From: Chromatiales bacterium
GTDB lineage: Bacteria; Pseudomonadota; Gammaproteobacteria; Thiohalomonadales; Thiohalomonadaceae
DNA length: 8,545 nucleotides
Direction of reading: 5' to 3'
Assembly (NCBI GenBank): GCA_029864785.1
Contig: JAOTST010000051.1
Coordinates: 1-8,545 of the forward strand
Shown: positions 1 through 6,133 of the stretch, one piece after another
How the letters are laid out: each line of letters opens with the position of its first letter
Numbering within the stretch: the stretch's first letter is position 1
Translations under genes and position numbers: made by a program
Notes under the pieces: generated by a model
Database searches by the model: none
What the model saw: only the letters and a program-made list of their open reading frames with translations
What the model was told of the DNA's origin: nothing

Positions 1-608
1 CCAATTTGCGATAGTGTGCTCGAAACCTGAAGGCGGGCGGTAGATGAGTCATCGGCATGGAGGACTTTTTTGCCCTGTAGATGTTCCATTAGTGATTCGT
101 CAATCACATCTTCTGAAAGAGCTCCATCGTAGGGGATGATCTCAGCCAGCACCTTTTCAACATCCACAATCTCAACCAGTGTCTTGTCGTCAAGACGTGT
201 GATGGCAGTGAGGTAATGGCTGCGTCCAGTCCCCTTTGGTGGAGGCATGATTCTGTCCCAACTTAGGTTGATAATGCGATCAACCTCGTTTGCAAGAAAT
301 CCCTGCACGGTTCCGTTGTATTCAGTAACGATGAGATTCATCTCGGGAGTCCCTTCATTAGGCATTAGGCCGATAGCCTGACTCAAGTCGATAACTGGAA
401 TAGTTGTGCCACGAAGATGGACAACACCCCGTATGGCAGGATTGCTGTGAGGCAACATGGTCATGGGTGGAAGACGTATAACCTCTTGTACCTTGAAGAC
501 GTTTAAAGCAAAGAGCTGGCGCCCTTTAAGTTTAAACATAAGTAGCTCTAACCGGTTCTCACCGACAAGTTTAGTTCTAAGGTTGACGTTATCTAATACG
601 TTGGACAT
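1..608 (-). CDS. cheV: CheV-type chemotaxis coupling protein (CheW domain plus receiver domain), 3' end cut by window edge
   Basis: The minus strand is open from an ATG at 608 to the left edge, giving 202 complete codons with no stop. The first residues read MSNVLDNVNLRTKLV. Residues of about 13-155 form a CheW-like domain (ELLMFKL, FALNVFKVQEVI, IRGVVHLRGTTIPVIDL, TRLDDKTLVEIVDVEKVL), the fold that docks on methyl-accepting chemoreceptors and CheA in the cytoplasm. After a short linker a receiver domain begins at about residue 181 with KVLHADDSSTAR, whose paired acidic residues bind magnesium. The phospho-acceptor Asp lies beyond the edge. A CheW domain followed by a receiver defines CheV, an adaptor whose phosphorylation tunes receptor-CheA coupling. 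The start has only a weak purine-rich sequence before it. The gene lies 117 bp after the lipoprotein gene on the same strand; no other chemotaxis gene is visible here. Confidence 0.93.
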   Translation of the reverse strand, partial: MSNVLDNVNLRTKLVGENRLELLMFKLKGRQLFALNVFKVQEVIRLPPMTMLPHSNPAIRGVVHLRGTTIPVIDLSQAIGLMPNEGTPEMNLIVTEYNGTVQGFLANEVDRIINLSWDRIMPPPKGTGRSHYLTAITRLDDKTLVEIVDVEKVLAEIIPYDGALSEDVIDESLMEHLQGKKVLHADDSSTARLQVSSTLSQI

Positions 609-725
609 CTTTAAATCTATGTGTGAAATTTATCTATCTGCGCATACTACTACGAATTGCATGGGTTACAAGTGTCGATATTTTGGATGAGTGCTTTTGG
701 TCGAATTATTCTATCGTTACCAAAT

Positions 726-1145
726 TTATTGAGGCTGAAAAATTTCTTTATAGCTATGTTCTATTTCAGGACGCTTTTCACGCATAAAATGACCGATGAT
801 GGTCTCATCTTTAAGTAGATCGGCTGTGTTGTTATCGGGGCTGACACGCAATTGATAGCTCTCTTCGATATCGGTATTGCTCGCTTGTACGCAGGTCAAC
901 ATAAGAGTTTGTGCATCTACTCCACTCCAGAAGCAGCGGCGAATGGCCTGTTCGGGAGTTGCTGTTTTGCTGTCAAAGATATTGGTTCTGCCTTCATAAC
1001 CAACTTCGAGTCGAACGAACTCTTTGATAAAGTTGGGGCTCTCCTCTCCAGTGGTCTGCCAATAGCCAGCACCAGGATGAGGAGAACACGCAGTAAGGAG
1101 ATAGGCGAGGGCTGGGATAGCGAGCAGGCGTAGCATATTGAACAT
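726..1145 (-). CDS. Small lipoprotein of unknown function
   Basis: This 139-residue protein is not recognised by name. It begins MFNMLRLLAIPALAYLLTAC: a short hydrophobic signal ending in a lipobox (LTAC), so Cys20 should be lipidated by Lgt and the protein anchored in a membrane facing the periplasm. The residue after Cys is Ser, which in enterobacterial rules favours passage to the outer membrane. The mature part is polar, with short alternating stretches (EFVRLEVGYEG, ESYQLRVSP) that suggest a beta-rich fold, and two cysteines (71 and 85) that could form a disulfide. I chose the ATG at 1145. A TTG at 1151 would add two residues, and the ATG at 1136 would leave a shorter signal. None has a clear Shine-Dalgarno. 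It precedes cheV on the same strand, but nothing in the protein links it to chemotaxis. Signal and lipobox are seen; location and fold are inferred. Confidence 0.8.
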   Translation of the reverse strand: MFNMLRLLAIPALAYLLTACSPHPGAGYWQTTGEESPNFIKEFVRLEVGYEGRTNIFDSKTATPEQAIRRCFWSGVDAQTLMLTCVQASNTDIEESYQLRVSPDNNTADLLKDETIIGHFMREKRPEIEHSYKEIFQPQ

Positions 1146-1190
1146 AAGCAATTGTAAATTTTTGTGTGTGAAAAAAATGGTTTGAGCTGC

Positions 1191-1219
1191 ATTGTACCAC
1201 CTTGGTTTAATGCTGTGAG
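1191..1219 (-). promoter_or_regulatory. Possible sigma70-type promoter for the lipoprotein gene
   Basis: On the minus strand CTCACA (1219-1214, 4 of 6 to consensus) and TACAAT (1196-1191, 5 of 6) are separated by 17 bases. This would start transcription near 1184, about 40 bases before the lipoprotein start codon. The judgement rests on pattern matching only. Confidence 0.35.
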
Positions 1220-1226
1220 TTCATAA

Positions 1227-1238
1227 TCCGACATCGGA
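1227..1238. promoter_or_regulatory. Near-palindrome in the divergent lipoprotein/MATE control region
   Basis: TCCGA and TCGGA form a perfect 5-bp inverted repeat around a CA centre. It lies just upstream of the possible leftward promoter. It overlaps the region where a -35 would be needed for a rightward promoter using TAGAAT at 1257-1262. A dimeric regulator could bind here, but the match is short and may be chance. Confidence 0.25.
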
Positions 1239-1289
1239 AAAGGGCGACAAACAGGATAGAATGCGTAGCATGGAAAATAGCCTGAATAG

Positions 1290-2645
1290 ATGAACCTCCC
1301 TACCCACCTTAAGCAGACAATTGTGCTGACACTGCCGCTGGTCGCGGGTAATGTGGCGACCCTGTCGATGAGCTTTGTCGATACGGTGATGGTGGGTCAC
1401 CTTGGTGCGCGGGAGCTGGCGGCGGTCGGTCTGGGTGGTGCGATATGGATGACCTATACTCTTTTTGTGATCGGCATGACGATGGTTCTTGCCCCATTGA
1501 TCTCTCATCTCACAGGGGAGGGAAAGCGTTCAGAGGTTGGGGTTCTGGTGCACCAGATGTTCTATCTCTCGCTCTTGATGGGAGGAGTGCTCTGGTTGGC
1601 ACTCAATAGCAGTCAACTGCTACTGATCTGGGTCGGTGTTGAGCCCGATATAATTCCGCTGGTCATGGACTATCTAGAGGCGATCGCCTGGGGTGCTCCG
1701 ATGTTTGCCCTATTTCTGCTGCTGCGCTTTACCGGAGAAGGCCTCTCTCTCACACGTACGACGATGTATTTCGGTTTTCTCGGATTGATTATCAATATTC
1801 CGGCCAACTATATCCTTATCTTTGGGCACCTCGGTTTTCCGCAGATGGGGGCGGAGGGGGCCGGTTACGCCTCATCACTGGTGCAGTGGTTACAGGCAAT
1901 AAGCATAGCCATCTTTGTCTGGCTTAATCCTGCTTTTGCAGGGACTCGAATCTTTGAGCGACTACAGCCTCCCAATTGGAAAGAGATAAAGCGGCTGTTG
2001 CATCTTGGTCTGCCTATTGGCATATCGGTCTTTATCGAGGGGAGCCTGTTTGGGGCGGTCGCACTGCTGCTGGGGGCGTTAGGTACCACTGTAGTTGCAG
2101 CTCATCAGGTCGCGATCAATTTCTCGGGGCTGCTGTTTATGATTCCGCTCGGTCTGAGCATGGCGATTACGGTGCGCATCGGTAATGCGGTGGGGCGAGC
2201 TGATATGGCGGGGGTTCGTAATGCGGCAAAGGCGGGTGCTATTTTGGTGATGTTGACCCAGATTTCTGGCGCATCGTTGATACTTATTTTTGCCGATCAA
2301 ATTGCCCAGCTCTACACCAATGATCCTGCGGTTATCTTGATGGTAGCTGAGCTGCTGGTACTGGCGGCCATCTTTCAGATTCCTGATGGGATTCAGGTTG
2401 CAGTGGCGGGTGCTCTGCGCGGCCTGAAGGATACTCGAGTACCGATGTTTTATATCCTTATCGCCTATTGGGGCGTTGGTATTCCATCAGGTTATTATCT
2501 TGGTCGCCATCTCGATCACGGTGCTGCAGGGGTGTGGTGGGGACTGATCATTGGCCTGAGTGTAGCGGCACTACTGCTCTCGATGAGATTTTTGCACCTA
2601 TTGAAGAGACCTGTGACAGATTTCAGGGGTGAAACTTCTGTATAA
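1290..2645 (+). CDS. norM: MATE-family multidrug/cation antiporter, NorM type
   Basis: This 451-residue inner-membrane protein has about twelve hydrophobic segments and the usual length of bacterial MATE exporters, which expel cationic drugs and dyes in exchange for Na+ or H+. The first helix carries FVDTVMVGHLG with Asp31, helix 7 carries Glu250 (ISVFIEGSLFG), and helix 10 carries Asp366 (FQIPDGIQ). From memory these correspond to Asp36, Glu255 and Asp371 of Vibrio cholerae NorM at a constant offset of five, which supports the NorM subfamily and an intact cation site. The two halves show the expected internal similarity (VAAHQVAINFSG in the second half). The start ATG at 1290 has only a weak GGAAAA twelve bases upstream. 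guaA follows 49 bp later on the same strand. Substrate cannot be told from sequence; the symbol denotes the subfamily. Confidence 0.92.
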   Translation: MNLPTHLKQTIVLTLPLVAGNVATLSMSFVDTVMVGHLGARELAAVGLGGAIWMTYTLFVIGMTMVLAPLISHLTGEGKRSEVGVLVHQMFYLSLLMGGVLWLALNSSQLLLIWVGVEPDIIPLVMDYLEAIAWGAPMFALFLLLRFTGEGLSLTRTTMYFGFLGLIINIPANYILIFGHLGFPQMGAEGAGYASSLVQWLQAISIAIFVWLNPAFAGTRIFERLQPPNWKEIKRLLHLGLPIGISVFIEGSLFGAVALLLGALGTTVVAAHQVAINFSGLLFMIPLGLSMAITVRIGNAVGRADMAGVRNAAKAGAILVMLTQISGASLILIFADQIAQLYTNDPAVILMVAELLVLAAIFQIPDGIQVAVAGALRGLKDTRVPMFYILIAYWGVGIPSGYYLGRHLDHGAAGVWWGLIIGLSVAALLLSMRFLHLLKRPVTDFRGETSV

Positions 2646-2646
2646 T
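2641..2646 (+). promoter_or_regulatory. Perfect -10 hexamer, possible guaA promoter overlapping the MATE stop codon
   Basis: TATAAT begins in the last sense codon (GTA) and includes the TAA stop of the MATE gene, 48 bases before the guaA ATG. No good -35 lies at 15-19 bases upstream; GTGACA at 2613-2618 is a good hexamer but sits 22 bases away. It would give guaA its own transcript in addition to any readthrough from the exporter gene. Confidence 0.4.
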
Positions 2647-2694
2647 CCGATACTACTAATCGTTATTATCTAAAAAGATTAAAAAGAGAGCTCT

Positions 2695-4272
2695 ATGTCC
2701 ACTGACATCCACGCACAACGAATCCTAATTCTTGACTTTGGTTCACAATATACCCAACTCATTGCTCGCCGTGTGCGTGAGGCGGGGGTCTACTGTGAGC
2801 TCCACTCTTATGCCATTGGTGATGATGATATTCGTGACTTTAATCCCAGCGGGGTGATCCTCTCGGGCGGCCCTGAGAGCACCACGGGCTCTGAGGCACC
2901 CGCAGCACCCGCACTGGTCTTTGATCTAGGGGTGCCGGTTTTGGGGATCTGCTACGGCATGCAGACGATGGCGGCACAGCTTGGTGGTAAGGTCGAGAAT
3001 GCTGATCACCATGAGTATGGTTATGCTCAGGTGCGGGCACGTGGTCATACGGCGCTGCTAAAGGATATTGAAGACCATACTTCGGAAGAGGGATTTGGTC
3101 TGCTTGATGTCTGGATGAGCCATGGTGACCGTGTGGAGCAGATGCCCGACGGCTTTACTCTAATGGCCTCGACCGATTCGGCTCCCGTTGCAGGCATGGC
3201 CGATGAGCTGCGCCAGTTCTATGGGATTCAATTCCACCCTGAGGTGACCCATACCCAGCAGGGACAGCGAATTATCGAACGTTTTGTGCATGAGATTTGT
3301 GGCTGTTCTGGACTCTGGACATCCGGAAATATTATTGAGGACTCTATTGCGGTTATCCGTGAACAGGTCGGTTCTGATGAAGTGATACTTGGCCTATCGG
3401 GTGGGGTTGATTCATCGGTTGTAGCGGCACTTCTGCATAAAGCGATTGGCGATCAGCTGACCTGCGTCTTTGTTGATAACGGACTGCTGCGCTACAACGA
3501 AGGTGATCAGGTGATGGCTACCTTCGCCGAACATATGGGCGTAAAGGTGATTCGTGTCGATGCCGAACAGCGCTTCCTCGATGCACTCAAAGGAGAGACC
3601 GATCCGGAGAAGAAGCGCAAAATTATCGGCAACCTCTTTGTCGAGATCTTCGAGGATGAGTCCAACAAGTTACCCAATGCCAAGTGGCTTGCTCAGGGAA
3701 CTATCTATCCCGATGTGATCGAATCGGCCGGAGCTAAAACAGGTAACGCTCATCTGATTAAGTCCCATCATAATGTGGGTGGCCTACCCGAGCATATGAA
3801 ACTTGAACTTTGTGAACCGTTGCGTGAACTGTTTAAGGATGAGGTGCGTAAGCTCGGTGTCGAACTCGGTCTGCCACACGATATGGTCTATCGCCATCCG
3901 TTCCCTGGCCCTGGACTTGGGGTACGTATTCTTGGTGAGGTCAAAAAAGAGTATGCCGATATTCTGCGTTTGGCTGATTACATCTTTATTGAAGAGTTAT
4001 TTAAACAGGAGCTCTATCACAAGACCTCACAGGCATTTACCGTCTTCCTGCCGGTTAAATCGGTAGGAGTGACAGGCGATGGGCGTCGTTACCAGTATGT
4101 AGTCGCACTGCGTGCCGTAGAGACGATCGACTTTATGACTGCGCGCTGGGCGCATCTGCCGTATGATTTTCTTGATCACGTCTGTCGTCGAATCGTTAAT
4201 GAGGTAACCGGCATTTCACGTGTGGTCTATGACATTACCGGTAAACCACCGGGAACCATTGAGTGGGAGTAG
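2695..4272 (+). CDS. guaA: GMP synthase (glutamine-hydrolysing)
   Basis: GuaA converts XMP, ATP and glutamine to GMP in the cytoplasm, the last step of guanine nucleotide synthesis. All 525 residues are present, the same length as the E. coli enzyme. The class I glutamine amidotransferase domain (about 8-205) has LSGGPEST at the oxyanion region, nucleophile Cys86 in GICYGMQ, and His181/Glu183 in QFHPEV. The ATP pyrophosphatase domain follows with the P-loop SGGVDSS starting at 235. The C-terminal dimerisation domain contains [16 protein letters not shown] and ends KPPGTIEWE, the typical terminus. All catalytic residues are intact. GAGAG four bases before the ATG at 2695 serves as ribosome binding site. 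The usual partner guaB (IMP dehydrogenase) is not next to it; a MATE exporter occupies that position and a short membrane protein gene follows after 23 bp. Confidence 0.99.
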   Translation: MSTDIHAQRILILDFGSQYTQLIARRVREAGVYCELHSYAIGDDDIRDFNPSGVILSGGPESTTGSEAPAAPALVFDLGVPVLGICYGMQTMAAQLGGKVENADHHEYGYAQVRARGHTALLKDIEDHTSEEGFGLLDVWMSHGDRVEQMPDGFTLMASTDSAPVAGMADELRQFYGIQFHPEVTHTQQGQRIIERFVHEICGCSGLWTSGNIIEDSIAVIREQVGSDEVILGLSGGVDSSVVAALLHKAIGDQLTCVFVDNGLLRYNEGDQVMATFAEHMGVKVIRVDAEQRFLDALKGETDPEKKRKIIGNLFVEIFEDESNKLPNAKWLAQGTIYPDVIESAGAKTGNAHLIKSHHNVGGLPEHMKLELCEPLRELFKDEVRKLGVELGLPHDMVYRHPFPGPGLGVRILGEVKKEYADILRLADYIFIEELFKQELYHKTSQAFTVFLPVKSVGVTGDGRRYQYVVALRAVETIDFMTARWAHLPYDFLDHVCRRIVNEVTGISRVVYDITGKPPGTIEWE

Positions 4273-4282
4273 TCACTTAACC

Positions 4283-4292
4283 AAGGGAGGAG
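4283..4292 (+). promoter_or_regulatory. Strong Shine-Dalgarno for the short membrane protein
   Basis: AAGGGAGGAG lies three bases before the ATG at 4296. It is by far the best ribosome binding site in the window and the main reason to believe the short downstream frame is translated. Confidence 0.8.
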
Positions 4293-4295
4293 AAT

Positions 4296-4475
4296 ATGGA
4301 CTTTAAACTGTTTTTAAAAACGGCTCCATGGTTACCTATATTTATGCTGATAGGTTATGCAATTCCTCAATTTTTTATAGAGACCAATCCATTTTATGGC
4401 CTTATGGGGATGATGAGTGGGGTGGCTGCCTGGATTGTTTTTCTGATGATCGTTTATGTGAAGAGCAAACCCTAG
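4296..4475 (+). CDS. Short two-helix membrane protein downstream of guaA
   Basis: This 59-residue frame starts MDFKLFLKTAPWLPIF and ends IVYVKSKP before TAG. I do not recognise a family. It has two hydrophobic segments, about residues 10-28 and 34-55, joined by a short polar turn (ETNPFYG). Lysines flank both ends (K4, K8; K56, K58), so by the positive-inside rule both termini should face the cytoplasm, making a helical hairpin in the inner membrane. Met is frequent (MGMM). It lies 23 bp after guaA with a near-ideal Shine-Dalgarno, so it is probably the last gene of the guaA transcript. The converging receiver gene ends 39 bp downstream, and no hairpin terminator is visible between them. Translation is well supported; function is unknown. 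Confidence 0.8.
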   Translation: MDFKLFLKTAPWLPIFMLIGYAIPQFFIETNPFYGLMGMMSGVAAWIVFLMIVYVKSKP

Positions 4476-4514
4476 TTACTAGTTAGGATGAAATGCCAAT
4501 ATAATTTGCGGTCG

Positions 4515-4886
4515 TTAATCTTTACTTAATAGTCTCTTAATACTATCAAGTAGATGATCGTGATCGATGGGTTTGGTAAAGAACTGGGGAATACCAGAAC
4601 GTTCACTTGTCCCAATATTGCTCAGTTGGGCTAAAGAGGATATAAAAATAAAGGGAATTTTTGCGGTCTCTGGCGACTCTCTGAGCTTGCTTATTATCTC
4701 AAAGCCATTCATATCGGGCATTAATACATCAGAGATAATTAGATCTGGTCGTTCATTTTTGATTAATTCCAGACCATCTTGAGCACTTAGTGCTGTTGAT
4801 ATCCGAAACTGCTCACACAGAAAACTTTTTAGTAACTTGATACTAATAGGATCATCGTCAATACAGAGAATCAGTGGCAGAGTCAT
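4515..4886 (-). CDS. Stand-alone receiver-domain response regulator
   Basis: This 123-residue protein is a single CheY-like receiver domain with no output domain. It reads MTLPLILCIDDDPISIKLL, with acidic residues 10-12 for magnesium, phospho-acceptor Asp53 in DLIISDVLMPDMNGFE, the conserved Ser at about 83-84 in FIFISS, and Lys105-Pro106 in FFTKPID. All the residues needed for phosphotransfer are present. I chose the ATG at 4886 because it puts the first beta strand at the usual distance from the start; a TTG at 4937 would add an unlikely 17-residue tail, and neither has a good Shine-Dalgarno. No histidine kinase or output partner is adjacent, so it is an orphan. The best upstream promoter match is TTGTCA, 15 bases, TATCAT on the minus strand, which is weak. 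It could relay phosphate in a phosphorelay or act on a motor or enzyme. Confidence 0.9.
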   Translation of the reverse strand: MTLPLILCIDDDPISIKLLKSFLCEQFRISTALSAQDGLELIKNERPDLIISDVLMPDMNGFEIISKLRESPETAKIPFIFISSLAQLSNIGTSERSGIPQFFTKPIDHDHLLDSIKRLLSKD

Positions 4887-4938
4887 AAAAAGTACAGGGT
4901 TATTTTGATAATGATAGGTTAATGGGTTGGATGACAAA

Positions 4939-4958
4939 TATCAATATTTTATCAATAT
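4939..4958. repeat. Two direct copies of TATCAATAT, 11 bp apart
   Basis: TATCAATAT occurs at 4939-4947 and again at 4950-4958, a period of 11 bp or about one helical turn. The pair lies about 53 bp upstream of the receiver gene start codon, in the control region shared with the SYLF gene. Helically phased repeats are typical of a regulator binding side by side, but the sequence is AT-rich and could also be chance. Confidence 0.4.
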
Positions 4959-4972
4959 GTGACTTGGTTCTC

Positions 4973-4993
4973 AGACAAAAGAATACTTTGTCT
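4973..4993. repeat. 7-bp inverted repeat in the receiver/SYLF divergent region
   Basis: AGACAAA and TTTGTCT form a perfect 7-bp dyad around a 7-base centre. It lacks a GC-rich stem or T run, so it is not a factor-independent terminator. It may be an operator. The right arm overlaps a weak TTGTCT, 16 bases, TATCCT promoter-like pair (4988-5015) pointing toward the SYLF gene. Confidence 0.3.
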
Positions 4994-4997
4994 ATAA

Positions 4998-5096
4998 GTG
5001 GCTGGACGCTATCCTTTTGAACTCATGCTGAAGTATTATGACGGTATGAGTGAACTATTGAGTGGCAAACTTAAAACGGTCAAGCTAAAGAGGTAG
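4998..5096 (+). other. Possible short leader peptide or gene remnant before the SYLF gene
   Basis: A frame of 32 codons runs from a GTG at 4998 (ATGs also at 5025 and 5046) to TAG at 5096, seven bases before the SYLF start. It ends GKLKTVKLKR. The residue make-up is protein-like, but no start has a convincing ribosome binding site, and the SYLF Shine-Dalgarno lies inside its last codons. It may be a leader whose translation is coupled to the SYLF gene, the tail of a lost gene, or chance. Confidence 0.2.
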
Positions 5097-5103
5097 CGGA
5101 ATA

Positions 5104-5652
5104 ATGAATATTAGAATAATACGAGTAATAGCCTTAACTGGCTTAATGCTTCTATTTTTAACTCCATCGGCTCAAGCGGCTACCAAAGCAGAGATTAATG
5201 CAGGGGTGAAAGCGACGCTTAAACTTTTCAAAAAGAAAGTGCCGGGTGGAAGTTCGTTGATTAAGCGAGCGAAAGGGAGCCTTATTTTTTCTGAAATTGT
5301 GAAAGGTGGTTTAGGTATTGGTGGTGAGTATGGGGAGGGAGCCCTGATGGTTAAGGGACGCACTGTTGACTATTACAGTACCGCTTCTCTATCGGTAGGT
5401 TTTCAGTTTGGCGTGCAGACCAAGTCTATGGTGGTACTCTTTCTTAATTCGAATGAACTTAAGAAATTTAGAAATAGTGATGGCTGGAAAGCCGGCGTTG
5501 ATGGTTCAGTGGCTGTGGTTGAATGGGGTGCAGGTAAAGATATAGCGACGCTGGGTGAGGATAAACCAATTGTCGCTTTTATATTTAACAACCAGGGGTT
5601 GATGTATAACCTTACGATTGAGGGTTCTAAGTTTACCAAACTCAAGCGCTAG
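5104..5652 (+). CDS. Secreted SYLF-domain (Ysc84/DUF500-type) lipid-binding protein
   Basis: This 182-residue protein begins with a Sec signal peptide: MNIR, a hydrophobic stretch, then SAQA with cleavage likely after residue 25. The rest matches the bacterial SYLF/Ysc84 pattern: LIFSEIVKGGLGIGGEYGEGALMVKGRTVDYYSTASLSVGFQFGVQTKSMVVLFLN is the diagnostic core (about residues 60-115; the motif pieces are IVKGG, GGEYGEG, YYSTASLSVGFQFG), followed by W128 to W142 and FNNQGLMYNL. SYLF domains of eukaryotic Ysc84/SH3YL1 bind phosphoinositides; the bacterial periplasmic versions are poorly understood. The start ATG at 5104 has AGAGG ten bases upstream and GGA nearer. tadA starts one base after the stop, so the two are likely cotranscribed, although a functional link is not obvious. 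Family assignment is by recognised motifs; the lipid-binding role is by family only. Confidence 0.88.
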   Translation: MNIRIIRVIALTGLMLLFLTPSAQAATKAEINAGVKATLKLFKKKVPGGSSLIKRAKGSLIFSEIVKGGLGIGGEYGEGALMVKGRTVDYYSTASLSVGFQFGVQTKSMVVLFLNSNELKKFRNSDGWKAGVDGSVAVVEWGAGKDIATLGEDKPIVAFIFNNQGLMYNLTIEGSKFTKLKR

Positions 5653-5653
5653 T

Positions 5654-6133
5654 ATGAGTCATCAAGATGATGAGCGTTGGATGCAATATGCCATCAATCT
5701 AGCAAAACAGGCCGCAGCTGAAGATGAAGTGCCAGTGGGCGCCATTTTAGTGCGCGGTGATGAGCTTCTTGCCGAGGGATGGAATCAACCCATAGGGCAC
5801 TGCGACCCCACTGCACATGCAGAGATTCAGGCGCTACGTGCGGCTTCTTACAAAGTAAACAACTACCGACTTCCGGGCACGACACTTTATGTCACTCTCG
5901 AGCCGTGTTCAATGTGTGCCGGGGCGATTGTTCATGCACGGGTAGAGCGAGTTGTTTTTGGAGCGTCTGATCCACGGGCTGGCGCTGGGGGTACTATTTT
6001 CAATTTGCTGCAAGCTCCCGAATTAAATCATCGTTGTGAAATAACTTCGGGGGTACTTGCTGATGAGTGCGCTGAACTACTGCGGCGGTTCTTCCGTGAA
6101 CGCAGAGGTTTAATTAGAGAGCTTGAGGAGTAG
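5654..6133 (+). CDS. tadA: tRNA-specific adenosine deaminase (A34 to inosine)
   Basis: TadA deaminates adenosine 34 of tRNA-Arg(ACG) to inosine, letting one tRNA read three Arg codons; it acts as a homodimer in the cytoplasm and is usually essential. The 159 residues carry the zinc-deaminase signature: His55 and catalytic Glu57 in TAHAEIQALR, and zinc ligands Cys85 and Cys88 in EPCSMCAGAI. FGASDPRAGAGG and the C-terminal RRFFRERR are also typical of TadA. I chose the ATG at 5654; an upstream TTG at 5618 would overlap the SYLF gene and add a non-conserved tail. There is no Shine-Dalgarno, and the start is one base after the SYLF stop codon, so reinitiation after SYLF translation is likely. Its last 20 bases overlap the converging mltF gene. 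Confidence 0.97.
   Translation: MSHQDDERWMQYAINLAKQAAAEDEVPVGAILVRGDELLAEGWNQPIGHCDPTAHAEIQALRAASYKVNNYRLPGTTLYVTLEPCSMCAGAIVHARVERVVFGASDPRAGAGGTIFNLLQAPELNHRCEITSGVLADECAELLRRFFRERRGLIRELEE

Noticed and set aside
457..690. 77-residue plus-strand frame beginning MVMGGRRI
   Set aside because: It lies opposite the well-supported CheW domain of cheV, has no domain features, and is an antisense shadow.
609..725. Possible promoter for cheV in the gap after the lipoprotein gene (TTGTAA then TAGTAT, 16 bases apart)
   Set aside because: Both hexamers match only 4 of 6, and no flagellar sigma28 pattern is visible; cheV may be read from the lipoprotein promoter. I see nothing else in this gap.
1196..1206. 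ACCA/TGGT inverted repeat between lipoprotein and MATE genes
   Set aside because: Only a 4-bp arm, below what can be distinguished from chance.
852..1234. Frames on both strands (93, 105 and 68 residues) around the lipoprotein gene
   Set aside because: They overlap the lipoprotein frame, which has a signal peptide and lipobox; the others show no signal, motif or RBS.
3803..4066. 87-residue frame within guaA
   Set aside because: Out-of-frame shadow of the conserved C-terminal part of GuaA.
4472..4485. Tandem CTAGTTA CTAGTTA at the stop of the short membrane protein
   Set aside because: Only two 7-base copies and no hairpin with a T run; likely chance, and not a terminator.
4887..4937. 17-residue N-terminal extension of the receiver protein from a TTG
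   Set aside because: The extension is not part of the receiver fold, has no RBS, and would run into the control region.
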